From contig JANBPU010000008.1 of assembly GCA_027575805.1 (NCBI GenBank), forward strand, positions 162,486-226,485: a stretch of 64,000 nucleotides of DNA, given 5' to 3'. The notes below the pieces were generated by a model. It was not told the origin of the DNA. It saw nothing but the letters and a program-made list of their open reading frames with translations, and did not search any database. Source of the stretch: Mycoemilia scoparia. Its lineage: Eukaryota; Kickxellomycota; Kickxellomycetes; Kickxellales; Kickxellaceae. Both the position numbers and the translations under genes were made by a program. Each line of letters starts with the position of its first letter. Positions within the stretch are counted from its first letter, which is position 1. This document shows, one piece after another, positions 1 to 12,420 of this stretch.

Positions 1-3000
1 TCTGTGCCGAATCTTTACAAGCAATAATGTTATACAGCATATTATCCATGTATTTGTTCGAGAGGGGCAAAACGTACCCATGCATGGATACATACTACGG
101 TGAGGGATAAAGGGATGCAGGTGTATAGAAAGCGAGAGGCTTGACTAACCAACGAATTATGATGAGCAAATCAAGAACCAAGTGCGGATATTTTCCTACA
201 GGATATTGTAACCAGAAAGCAGAAGAAAGTCCTTCAAGGGGAAATGGACTGTAGCACAAATGTGGTTTTTTCATACCAGCATGCATAAGATGGTCAGACA
301 AATGGCTCATCACAGAAATGGCTAAGCCATGAGGCGAGGAAAAGAAGGGGTACTGATACAGACAACTGCGACACATACCATCATCCTTCTGGTGTATTTG
401 TTGTGGTATTAGCGATACTATTTCCACTATACCAAAGAGCCAGTCCAGGAGAGCGATGATAGGCAAGCAGCCATAAGCGCTATGATTTAGTTGCACAAAA
501 TAATCTGGCTGCAATTGACCATGGCGGCCCCCTCTTCTGGCCGATTCTCAATTACCCCTCTGTTTGGATATCCCTAGATTTGAACAGGATTGGAATCACC
601 ACTACTATAGCTATCACCAATAAAAGTGATGATATGGATGCAAGAACAGAAGCGGTCAATAAAACATATTGATGGCTATTAGCCACAACGTGGTAGTCCA
701 ATTGCGCAGCTAGTACATGACGACAATTGTGGCTACCAGCATTAGTTGGTAATGTCGTGGGCTTGGCCAATATAAAGTCTATTGATCAACCAAGCAACGG
801 AATGGCAAGTTATTATGCACACACTCCACGCCTATTGAAAGCCAAAAATAAGAACACTTTCTACAGGATAATAGAGTGGGTCATTTGTAACTTATCCTGA
901 CCTCTCATTCTCCCTCATTCTCTGGTAAACGAAAGAAAGAAAAAAAAGAAATCTACAATAACAACAATATTGATTTGGTTAATGGTGGTTGGATCTCAAA
1001 AACATTAGTGTATTATTACATTTATTAATGGCACAATGAAAAAATACATCAATGGTTACTTTGGGACTGGGAAATATACTTATAAAATCCCAAAGGCCTA
1101 GTGAACACGTACCACAAAATCTGAGATCTGGTCAACAGAAGCGAGTATTAGGATCAGCAACAAGACAGGCTGTTTTGATACATAGGCAGAGAGGATGAAA
1201 AAAAGAGTATTGCTGTCACACATGCTCTTCTATAGAGTGCTGGTAAGTTCGGAGTTCAGAGATTCCCGAATAGGGCCATGCCCCAGTCAAGATCAACGAA
1301 CATCAAATAATAGCAAAGCTATTTTTTGTGGGTTGTCAATCATGGGCGGGGCTTCCCAAACCCCGAAGCAAAAAACAATAAAAACAAACTAATAAATATG
1401 GATCAGCAGTTCTCACAGATATAAAATTGACTACAACCGGTTATGTGGGGGATTTATTGTGATGAGGTGTGCGAACTTGATGGCGTACTAATTTTGGAAA
1501 CCTGTAGATTGGTGGTTAGAATAGAACTGAGAGATTTGGGACAAGATAATGCAAGGATTCTAATGGTGTGCCAGGACCAAAATGAGGAGAAAGGATGGCA
1601 TGCATCCACAGACACAATATAGCTTGAGCAACGCCTTTCTCAATGGGACGGAAAATCTCGGAGATCAGCACAACAAAGTCAATTAAAAGGCAATTCTTGG
1701 CAACAATCTTCCTTATATTGCCAAACAAGAAAAGTGGCCCAAGATTTATAGGATCCCATTGTGAATGTGATAGCCATCTTAGTCAGACATGACTACCGAT
1801 CTTGCAAAAAATACAAATCGACTGTATACGTGTGCGTATCTGTGGTCCCTGCTCTTGATTTGTTTGGCCCATATATTTATTTGTTTTATTGCGTCTCGGC
1901 CTTTATAACAAAATGATCTGCTCGCCATGACCCCGACGGCCCTGATTGTGGCAACTGGCGACAGTTCAAGTCGGGATGATCGTACTTCTGCTTAAACACC
2001 ATCGAATCAAAAGTATCCGTATCTTCATTATGAATAATGGCCATCAACCAAGAAATGGGTTTTTGCATGCGCGTGAGTCCCAGTGGATATAATAATATGC
2101 GCAAGCCAAAGGGCAAATAAACCAAAGGTCTGGCCAATTAAAAATTATCTATCACAACAGCCGCCTTTCTGTTTGTTTGTCTGTGCTCTGACGAGACAGG
2201 AATCTAATATTCCAAGAATCCAATTCTTTGGCGGTATTGGTGCAATATGGCACAATGTCTAAAATAGAGCCCAATAGCAAATAGATCATCTGTGGGAAAT
2301 ACAAGCGACTGATCCAACACACACACACACGGCCCTACCTGCCTGTCTATCCTATAGCTTCTCCCTCTGCGCCTTATTTTTTATCCCCAAGAAGTTATTG
2401 CTCCAGAAAAACAAATAGACTTGGCAAGGGAAAAATAAAAGATGTCTAAAATATTTTTACAGATATTTACGATTTGTTGAAAAAGAGAGGGGTAATATCA
2501 GGAAAAAATTGGCAATGAAAGTCCAGAAATCCGACAATACTTGAAATGTGAAAATGGGCCGAGGTTGGATATGTTGGCGCTGGCAGCTACCATTAGCAGA
2601 GTCCACGATCATAGGGCCCTGCCGCTAATGCCACTGCGATTTGTGACACAAGGAAATTTGTCGTGACGGGTTTGAAAGTAGTCAAATTGAACAAACAAGC
2701 TAGGCTCTATATCAATTCAGCAAATGGAAAGATGTTTGTGAGACTCCAGGACTCTGTAATAACTATAGGGGGTTTGAATGGTGGCTGCCACGACCAATGT
2801 AATTATCATTTCCAACAGCACCCTTTGAATGCGGGTATATGTACAATATACTTGAATGAATCCCATCTTTGACGATGCTGGGACTTATAGAATGTCCCAC
2901 ACATCATCCCATAAAGCTCTCTATTGGATCCTCATCTCTTGCAGCGGACAAAGAGATCCTTTCTGCTAAAACCACTGCTTGGTCTGGAATGCAATTTGCT

Positions 3001-3551
3001 CTTCAATAGTATGAATACCAATGACTAGGTTCCGGGCAATACCCTTTGCTTTTTTCCCTTGTACAGACACACACACACATATATATATATATAAACATAT
3101 TGGCATAGACATACATTTATATGAACGTGACATTGTTCGACTATGATGTATTAATGTTCACACTCCACACACACAAAGAAAGAGAAAAAGAGAGAAGCAA
3201 ATGCGGGATGTTTAAATAAAAATCGACAGATTCAACCAGCCAATAAAATATATCCAAATTCTTCAAGCAAATAAATAGCCATAACCAAATGGCCGCCAAT
3301 AAACGAAACACCGAGAAATGTATATCCATTGTCGTATAAAACCTGCGAAAACAACCTGACTTACTCTTCAATAATGACAGCTATTCAGGATAGCAACGAT
3401 AATACTGGAGCCAATTTAGAAGACATAAAATAGTCCTGGCATCCAAGTAAAAAGTCGCCACATTGGGTTTGGACGCTCTGCATGTATATTGGTTCGTGCG
3501 TGTCTGTGTTTCTGGATGCGATGCTGCTGCTGCTGCTGGCACTAATACATA

Positions 3552-3635
3552 TGGATCATTATTTTTGAAGGGCCAATTTTTCACCAATAGACCAGTTTTG
3601 CTATGCATATTGGCCAGCCTATATTACTATTGATA
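3552..3635. mobile_element. family-A MITE, truncated (subfamily II)
   Basis: The left terminus is intact: flanking TA at 3550-3551, then TGGATCATTATTTTTGAAGG. The interior (GGCCAGCCTATATT near 3611) matches the interior of the complete copy at 41529-41648. The right inverted terminus is missing, so this is a 3'-truncated or eroded copy. Confidence 0.6.
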
Positions 3636-3963
3636 AACACACCGTCATAAGCAATATGGGGAGATTTCGCTAGTGATCGAATCTATGGTAGGCAGAAGTA
3701 GCGGGCCTTCACATTTTGGCCCAATCACCAGCTATTCTATATATGCAATTCCTAGGGACCCACCCATTTTGCCCAAAGCCTTGTGAAATATAAACATATT
3801 AATTTGGCCCTTCGGAAATAGTCTTCCATATGCAGAGCCAATAAATGAAATTGGTAACTGAAAGCAAACATCCTTGGCCAAATAGGCACATACGACCATT
3901 ACAGCCACTTTTCTAGTATCTGACAAGAACCTGGTGCTCCCCGCACACTAGCTTTGCACCATA

Positions 3964-4079
3964 TAGGTAGTTATTTTTGAAGGGTTACCATTTACTAACA
4001 AAGAGTGATCGCACATTTGGTAAAGATTGCCCTTTTAACTGTTGGACGCCAAAAGGCACCCTTCAAAAATTATGATCCA
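3964..4079. mobile_element. family-A MITE, complete (116 bp)
   Basis: The termini are TAGGTAGTTATTTTTGAAGG on the left and CCTTCAAAAATTATGATCCA on the right. They form an imperfect inverted repeat and TA lies on both sides (4080-4081 on the right). The interior carries the subfamily-I segment seen in most other copies. There is no coding capacity. Confidence 0.8.
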
Positions 4080-4452
4080 TATGTCTTTTAAGCGTAGCGG
4101 AGATGCTGTTATTGGCAACTTGTCTGGGTTTAGCTTGATGTGGGAACTGGCAGCCGTATGATCAGCTGATGGGCATACAACATTGGAAATGTATGATGGC
4201 CACCACACAGACAACCAAGAAAGCAAGCAGGAAATATCTGTACACAGGTGTGTATGTGGGTTGGACCTATCTGGATATGGAACAATGGAAAGCTGCAGTA
4301 GCCGTGGTGGCCATGATGATGGCAGGGATATCAGGAAAGCGAAGCGTGTGTTTGGCAAGCGAGGAGGATACATTGCCCATTGAACTATTTGCATGCTGTC
4401 AACATATCAGCTGGCTGACTAACTAGTTGACTAGTCTCGGATGCAAAGCGAC

Positions 4453-4477
4453 TCTCACTCACTCACTCACTCACTCA
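4453..4477. repeat. (TCAC)n microsatellite
   Basis: A pure CTCA/TCAC tetranucleotide run of about six units in intergenic DNA. Confidence 0.95.
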
Positions 4478-4787
4478 TCTTTGCAAGTGTGCGTGTATGT
4501 ACACATATCAGAGGTACGACATGCATGTATACACAACAATATGATCTGCAAATATATGCCAGTTTAATTTTTAGACTACTTCCTTGCCTCTCCTTCTTGA
4601 ATGTGGCTTTCGATGAGTATCTCTGACAATGCTTGGTTTTTAGCTGGCTATTCGATTCTTTCTCTCGCTCCCTCCCCAAAGCACATTGGCAAACGTTGAA
4701 GCCAATGCAAAAATGTATACTCCGTTGCCTAACCCAACATTTCTGGCTATTAACTATCTTCGTTTTCATTTACCTCTAAATATGAGT

Positions 4788-4960
4788 TGGCGTGTATCTG
4801 TCAGGTTCTCCACCGAAAAGGAACATACAAATATCCTTAATACATTCCCTGCAAATCAGCCCATAAGCTATGCATTTTAGCTGGAGTCTCGGCGATGATT
4901 GGCTGGTATCCAAGGGAGCATCCTAGTACCGCCCTTTTAGATGAGACTACTGCTCTGCCA
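4788..4960. mobile_element. family-B short dispersed repeat
   Basis: It shares ordered blocks with the copies at 40379, 43521, 16545 and 56471, in the orientation opposite to the copies at 40379 and 43521: CGAAAAGGAACA, TACATTCCCTGCAA, CCATAAGCTATGCATTTTAG and CTGGAGTC. The ends are approximate; the right end closes with TCTGCCA at about 4960. It is non-coding. Confidence 0.65.
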
Positions 4961-5431
4961 TCTTGGATGCATTTCCTGGGGGTTAGCAAAGAAATCTTTT
5001 TCCCTATTTATACAGACAAGTATGTCGGTCTCCAGTATACCAAATACATATTCCCTTTTTTGATACTGCCGATCTATTGTAGTACATAAAATCTATATTA
5101 AATTGGTATTTGTGTGTGCGTGTGTGTGTGTGTGTTGGCTTAGAACTAGCCATGTAGCGAAACAATGTTAATCGGCTTGCTGGGTGACTGACTCGCACAT
5201 ATGCTCATGAAATAGTTGATAAAGAAGTCTTGACAATACATCTGACCTCACAAACCCCACATGTGATGCTGGCAATGCCATATATACTTGGAGATTGGAG
5301 ATACCAGGTCAACAATGGAAACAAGGCTACAATGCTCCAAGAGATATCTGGCTCCTCTTTGTTGCTACATTTCTGGCTTAAAGCCTAGTTGTTGTTGCTG
5401 TTGTTATTGTTATTATCTCTTTTATAGAAAA

Positions 5432-5445
5432 CCCCCCCCCCCCCC
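5432..5445. repeat. homopolymer C run (14)
   Basis: An uninterrupted run of 14 C residues following a GTT-rich stretch. Length calls in such runs are error-prone. Confidence 0.9.
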
Positions 5446-6157
5446 GTTAATACTGAAGTTAGTGCTAGTGATTGCTTTAACGAAGCCACTTTTTAAGAAA
5501 TTGAATCTATGAGTATCTTGCAAATTATTAACATCAACACACTGTTGAATAGCTATTTATACAAGATGCCCATTTAGAGGTTTTCTTGATTTCACAGCTA
5601 AGACATGTGTATATTATCTTGGATCTCTGTATCTGTGTTGTTCTCTTTTTCTAAAAATGCATATATAAAGTCACACAAAAAAGACAGAATTGTTTAATTA
5701 CACACTAATGCCTATAAAAGCCGCATAGAGTTTACCATATTCTAATATAGAGACGAAGTGGATAGTATGTACATATGTTTTTTCAATGCAGTCCAAACCA
5801 TTTACTCTGCTACAACTCTTCTATTCACCTAGCTCACACTAAATGAGTATTTGGAGCAACAATATTGCTAATTGCTAATGACAACCACGTGCCAAACAAC
5901 TAAAAAGATGTTATATTATCAGTCAGAGAAAGTAATGGCTGACGAATACTGTTTTATTTCTGAATTTTTGCTTCTTTAACGAAAAAGCAAACGCCCAAAG
6001 AAATCGAATTTTCTAATTGGGCAAAGATGTTAGAAACAGATGCATACTTTGGGTCTGATAATTTTCTCCAGGAACATAACAAATAGAATTACAAATATAG
6101 TAGTCGTAATTAAAATGACAATAGCAACAACTATCATAATTATACTAACAATGACAC

Positions 6158-6188
<31 letters not shown>

Positions 6189-6189
6189 G
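6158..6189. repeat. (TAA)n microsatellite
   Basis: About ten TAA/AAT units followed by AGT-rich sequence. Confidence 0.9.
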
Positions 6190-6382
6190 TAGTAGTAATA
6201 GCGAGAAAGATGGCGATATTGATGTTGATGTTGATGATGGTGGAGGAGTGGTATTTGCTTACTGAGTGAGTGAGTGAGTGAAAGTGCCAAAATTGTAATT
6301 CAATATGAATTGTTTTGTTTGAACTTTTACCTTGTGACCACGTTGTTTATCCAAATAGAGAAGCTTTGTTAGATAGAAAAAT

Positions 6383-6484
6383 GTTGATTATAATGTTTGA
6401 AGGATATCTTTTGACGGGCAGAGATTATAGATAGGAGTGATTACAGTTTATTAACAAATAATCACACTTCAAAAATAATTAATT
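6383..6484. mobile_element. family-A MITE, degenerate
   Basis: It is recognisable by order: TATAATGTTTGAAGG, then GATTATAG, GTGATTACAGTTTATTAACA, and CACTTCAAAAATAATTAA. This matches the subfamily-I layout with many substitutions, so it is likely an old insertion. The termini are approximate and the flanking TA is not clear. Confidence 0.6.
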
Positions 6485-6773
6485 GTTATATAGAAATACA
6501 TAATGTAAACAAATATATTTCACCCAATCTATGTTGTCTGTTGCTAAACATTTAATTTGGTGGGGGAGGGGTTTTGAAAAATTCTTTTAATGGAAATTGC
6601 GAGATTAGTATTTTTAGAAATACTAAGACTTAATAAAAGAAAGACACCACATGCCCACAGGTGTTTGTATATGTGTCAGTGTGTGTTTGGAATTATCGAT
6701 AAGGATTGTTTACTATACCAGAAGATGTCTCTATCTTCTACTATCACCATCATTATTGCTATTGTAGAAGATA

Positions 6774-6891
6774 TGGAACATAATTTTGAAGGGTACCTTT
6801 TGGTGGCCAATGATTAAAGGGGCAGCCACAGCTAAATGTGAGATCACCATTTGTTAGTAGATGGTCACCACCCTTCAAAAATAACTACCCA
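6774..6891. mobile_element. family-A MITE, complete (118 bp)
   Basis: The left end is TGGAACATAATTTTGAAGGG and the right end is CCCTTCAAAAATAACTACCC plus A, flanked by TA at 6772-6773 and 6892-6893. The interior has the subfamily-I blocks GATTAAAGGGGCAGCCACAG and ATTTGTTAGTAGATGGTCAC. Confidence 0.85.
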
Positions 6892-8238
6892 TATGGCTTA
6901 TAATAATTCCAAATCCAAAACTGAGTAATAAAATACTTTAATAAAAAATGCATTTGCAATATATGACATTAGATACACTATACACCTTGCACTGACATCT
7001 CTAACTGTCAAATACTGTGTTCATTTTATCAACTTGTGCATTTAGATCCTGATTTGAAGGACCAAAAAGGGCCAGGATTAAACTATGAGGGAATTCTAAA
7101 TTCAATTGTAGTTTAATCATGTTTACTTTTTTAGTATTATATGTCTGTCTATCGGTGTATGATTATGTATTATCTTGACTGATATTACTCGAATCTCTGA
7201 AAAAGAATGGCGCCGACACTAATACCATTGCAAATAAAAGCGAATACATATATTCATATGCATGGTTTCTTGCTACCAAGTGGATTGGATTGTGCCAGTG
7301 ATGAACACACAGCTATTACAACAGTGCTAGTACTATCAGTCTCTTAGCGCTACTACTGCAAATACTAAAATCTGAATTAGCCTTAAAACCAAACAATGAA
7401 GCTTATTTGGTTGGGAATTCTGTAGCCACAAAAGTAATAGTTTATATAAGGATCCTTTTTAGCTGGGTAGACGAACTCGGGGTTTATTTCTGCAAGTTGC
7501 CTGAAGGGTAAAATAGTCTCTGTTTGTGATAAACAAACAAACAAACAAACAAAAATATATACATACAAATCAATGGCTATTGTTTTAATTAGCATCGTGT
7601 GCCTCCGCTATTATGAGTATAAATTACGGTAAAAATGGCATAATGTCAATGCTTTTAGGTTATAGTGATAGCCTAAACAAGGAAATTATTCTGGTTCTAA
7701 ACTAATGCAAGAATAAACTACCTCAATCGGAATAAATAACATGAACGCACATAGAGAATGGTCGAACAGCTTACCAAAGTCTCTCTGCAAGTCACTGATA
7801 CCAAGAGCAAGATTAAGTATGTGTTTATATATACGTATATGCATGTCCAGAGAGAAGACTGGTAATAGTGGTTGAGAGAGGTACATGTCAAAGCACTGGT
7901 GAAATTCTGGTTAGAAGACCAATAAACAATGACGATGAAAAGCAGGGTAATCTTAAATGGCTTAGCCATCGTAAAATAAACATTGCTGTCATCACAGAAT
8001 TGATATTAAATGGCCAGAATCCATAAAGAAGCTGGGCGTGAGTGAGGACGCTTGGGTATGGCATTGGAAATAACAACAACAATAATCCTCGGTTCCTGAA
8101 GAGACTAAATGGTGGTTGATTATGATTCATGACAAAGCATGGTGGTAAAAGCCTTGCTATGATCCGTGTGAACAAAATAAGGACCATCGGGTTATATGGT
8201 GCATATAGGGATATGACTGTGAGAGAGAGAGATGGAAA

Positions 8239-8268
8239 GTGAGTGAGTGAGTGAGTGAGTGAGTGAGA
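8239..8268. repeat. (GTGA)n microsatellite
   Basis: About seven GTGA units just after a GA run. Confidence 0.95.
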
Positions 8269-11200
8269 TATTAGACATTTATTTTACACTGGCATACTGA
8301 ATTCCCCCCACTGACCTACTGACGCATTCTCATATCCTCATAACAAAGTTATTTCTGTATCTGCATGGTGGAGAATTTTGCTAGTCGCTTGGTGGACGTC
8401 CTGATGTGGATAAAGTCAAATTCCATCACAATGAAATAAACAATAGTGAGGCACAATCAGGACATAGTAGTGTACTGCAGCACTCTCATAAACATATGAG
8501 GGATTCAGTCACAATATGGAATTAGTAATGGAATTAGAAAAAAGGCCTTATTTGAGTGGAGATGGGAGACATGTGGCCATTTTTGGGCTTATAATGTGGC
8601 GTGGTCCGGCAAATGGAGTGATCATTGTAATGCTTCCAGACATATATGCGTGAGAGAGAATATATCTGTGTGTATGTATCTGTCTATCCCTAACGCATAG
8701 ATACGGAATAGAAAAACTGATTAGGAAAGGAAATATTGTTAGGCGATGGAAAAACCATACATTATGAATCTAGCCCAGATGCCGAAAAATGACCATAAGG
8801 GAAAGAGACAAAGGTGAAAGGCTGTGTTTGTAGATACAGCACAGCATATCTGGGAACCCAGACGTACGGGCCCGAGCCCTTGGCATTGGGGATTATGCTG
8901 GCCATGCAAGCACTAATAACGCCTTTGCCCATTAAAACGAGGCCGTTGTTTCAACAGCACAAGCCCCACACATCCATCATAAACTTTAGCCTTTATAAGC
9001 TCCCAATATTCATAATGAACTTTTGCCCATATATATTTCCTGAGAAAGAAGCAATGTACATGCAAGCGCTAGTCCTTTGTAGCACTATATCTCCTTGCTG
9101 AACTTTAGCCGAGGAGCAGCCTTATCTATTTACTAAAGTGTAAAAAGGACGATCTGTAGCAGCAGTCCAAAGAAGAATTTTCTACCTTATTAGTCGACTC
9201 ATTTTAGCCTTTATTAGCAAGATTTCAACAGGATATATGTGCTGTTTGTATATATGAATCTCCATCAAACCTTCTTAAATCACAAACCGTCTTTGTTCAT
9301 TAATCCTGTATTCTATGCGTGGTATAAACTCAGGCATGGACAGCAAGGCACGCATTGCCAAGGAATGGCCAGGCTGAGGTTCATTGTCACAATGCCCCGT
9401 CTAAACCACTGTATTTGCCGAATATATTCTTCTCTAGCGGCCATTAGTATTATTATCCTTATTATTACCACCAAAGGTGGCTGGTGTTTTAGGAATGTGT
9501 CTTATCCATACACACACCGACAACAAAATATACAAATCAGGTAAATGAATAAGGTTTAGCTATTTTATTCTTGAATCCTCTTTAGAAAGACAAACATCAG
9601 CAGCTTCGACACTGGTAATTCTGTAGTGGCATTAGCCGGATCAAAAGAGGGGGCGACTCAAAGCCATCTTTGTGAATCCTCCCACAGGAATGATAGCCTA
9701 CGACAAATCAGCATGGAGGTTTATATGTACAGAGGAGGAGGAGGAGGAGCCTTAGCACAAAGCAGTGCAACATGGTTTATGCTATTGTGACAGAATGCTC
9801 GATGGGCCTATACCACATGGCTAGCCATAAGGCAATCCATCACATTGACATCACTGGCACTAAGCCTAATGCCTTCTTCTATGGCAGTTAGTACGCCAAG
9901 TGGGAAATGAATGAATATAAAAAGATCATATCCTCAAGCACTTGGACCACACATACACACGCAGCAGTAAATGCTGAAGCAGTTGGTTCTGGATGTATCA
10001 GCACATTTGCTATAGAGAAAGGCGGCGTATCAATACACCTCCTCTATTCACAAATATCGAGAGGTCAATCTCCAGACTGCATTTGTATCCAAGCACACAT
10101 ACACATACACACATCGATGATCAAAACTCTACAGCCAAGACACAAGGCTATTATGGAGTATAACAGAGCTGTGTTCCTTTTGTAAACAAACCAAGACAGT
10201 AGAGCAAAAATTCTGACAATAACAATGGTGATAATGGTAGTAATGCTAATATAACAAATCCCCACCGTCTGAGTTTTAGACCGCCGGCAAACAGCACAAA
10301 CATCAGAAAAAAGAAGCAAAATGGAGAATCTCTCACTCTCTTAATAAACACACGTATTATGTTTTGTTGATGGGTTGAAGCCAAGCAGCCTAACTCCAAA
10401 ACAAAACTAACTACTACCTCCATCAGCTTTATTACTAGCCATGCTACTATTTTATGTATTATTAAAGTTATTTGGTAGCTATTGTTTGTTGTTGTGTTGA
10501 TACAGTAGAAATAGTAATGGCCCAAATTGCAGTGGAGTAATAGTAACACCAGAGTTTCGTCTGCTGTTCTAATCCGATGGGGGATGGCGATGGTAAACAC
10601 TCCTCATGTAAAGAAAACACCGCCTTCTTTGTTGTTGAGTAGGGGGGCAGTAGTAAAGATAGAGGCCGTCACAGGCAGACACAGCCAGCCAGGCTTATAC
10701 ATCCAACTTCCAGCTATTCAAGTATCAAGAATAAAGGGGCATTGCCTGGCTGGTGTTGACCTAGGGCGCACTGGGTAGAGAAAGATACAGGGCGATTGCG
10801 TGGGGCTGCTGGGTGGTAAGGAGGGGAAGGATGGTGAAAAAAGGCATTTAGAATATTAGAGGAAAGGCAAAGGAGAGATCCAACATCGGCATAAATTTCA
10901 AGATTCGCAGTTGTGGCAAAGTAGGAGGGCTCGATCAAGCATCCAGGCTGGTTGGCCATCTCTCTCAGGGCAACAAGAACCAGAGTAGATGACAAGTAAT
11001 TCTTGGTAGGAAGTGACTGACTGACACTGCACTGCCTTGTGAGGGATTACGTGATAGAATCAAAGGACAGGATTAGAGTCACAGATGCCAGATACATATC
11101 ATGATAGTATGCGTGTTGGAGCGCAGCGGCAACAGCAAGCTCCAGCACTAGAGTCCTCCACCATCACAACGGCTCTTAAGCCTTTGTGCTATTTCAAGCC

Positions 11201-11963
11201 GTATAGGGAGGAAATTGCCAATTGTGTGAAGTAGGTGTGCGGGTGTGGCTATTTTCTGAAGTTAGGCCAGGGCACACCCAGACTGGCATACAGGCAGCGA
11301 GGATAGAGTGGAGGGCGGGATGGAGGGAGCTAGGCGCACACCACTCATACACAGACACACAGTCGTATATTGGTGCTTGGCTTTTTGACATGCAGGCTTG
11401 TGTGTGTGTGTGCGCACACCCTGGCAAACATCATCATCGCCATTATTATTTGTTATTATTGTCGGCTTAGAAGATGAGGGAGATCATGGGAACCCGAGTT
11501 CCCCACCCCAGCAGAGGGCTGGAACCCTACCCGGTTGATTTACAACAACTTAATTACTAATGTAACTCATTTGCATAGACTGGGTCTGCTTGGTCACTGG
11601 GCAGCAGCCCTGTTTGGTCTAAAGGCTAATGAGGGAGGGAGTGTGTGCGTCCAGCTATGCTCTGGCTTTCTGGCTTTAACAGTCATTTGTCGGCTGCGCT
11701 GTGCACTTCATAACGCAAAACCATGCCCAGACTTAGGGGGTGGTGATTACCCTGTATATTTACCCGCGGACGCTGCCCCCCTCATTACCCATTTTATTTC
11801 TGTGGTCAAAGTGTGTGTATATGTGTGCGTGTGTGTATGTGTGTGCGGAGGTCGTTGTTGAAATGGCTCTCCACGTCTGTGGACTCCCCCGGTATTTTAG
11901 ATTTGCAGCCCTCGCTAGACAACGCTGCTGCCTCCTGCATCGCTTCTTTCTGTGCCTTTAGTG

Positions 11964-11971
11964 TATATAAA
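11964..11971 (+). promoter_or_regulatory. TATA box of the HSF-type gene
   Basis: TATATAAA followed about 25-30 bp downstream by pyrimidine-rich sequence (TCTCCATCTCCAGTTTCTCT) suited to transcription starts near 11990-12005. Between this box and the start codon at 12421 there is no further ATG, which supports a long leader that begins here. Confidence 0.6.
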
Positions 11972-12420
11972 TGCCCTGGAGTCTCCATCTCCAGTTTCTC
12001 TACTCACAAATAGCTATTTAACTCAGGACACAGCCACCCCTGCACTTTTGCTATCACCACCGTCTTGTTCTATCTCCTCCACTCCCATCGGCTATTGCCT
12101 CTCCTCTATCTAACTTGTTCTTATACTTCTTTTTACCTTTGTGCAAGCTTTTTATCTTGACCAATTGCTTAATATTGTCTATCACAACTTGGCCCTTTGC
12201 TACCTTCCTTGCCATACACTTGTAGTATATAGCTGTCATTCTGCCGCTATTATTACGTCGTCATCACATTTATATTAAAGCTTATAAGCCTTGTAGCACC
12301 CCAAAGTTGTTGGGCTTAATCATCTCCAGATATACATAAATATCACCCTGTCCGTTCTGCTGCCTGTGATTCCAACAATCATTTCTTGTTAATATCAATC
12401 TAAATCAATACACATCAATT

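Larger units (their letters stand above)
1..11960. other. gene-poor spacer, no supportable gene
   Basis: No open frame in these 12 kb resembles a known family, and none shows a convincing start, splice pattern or domain. The longest frames (minus strand 95-514, 139 codons, and 10151-10600, 149 codons) have no recognisable content. The stretch is AT-rich and full of simple repeats: CA/TA runs near 2320 and 3066-3092, TCAC at 4453-4477, a 14-C run at 5432-5445, TAA at about 6158-6189, AAAC at 7532-7553, GTGA at 8239-8268 and GGA near 9733-9750. It also holds four family-A elements and one family-B element, listed separately. A multi-exon gene with short exons could still be hidden here. Confidence 0.6.

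Noticed and set aside
95..770. Two adjacent minus-strand frames (552-770 and 95-514), the first with a hydrophobic segment, that could be joined across a GTAATT...TTGCAG intron.
   Set aside because: The joined phase gives a stop after a few codons, both frames lack a recognisable domain, and the second starts only with TTG.
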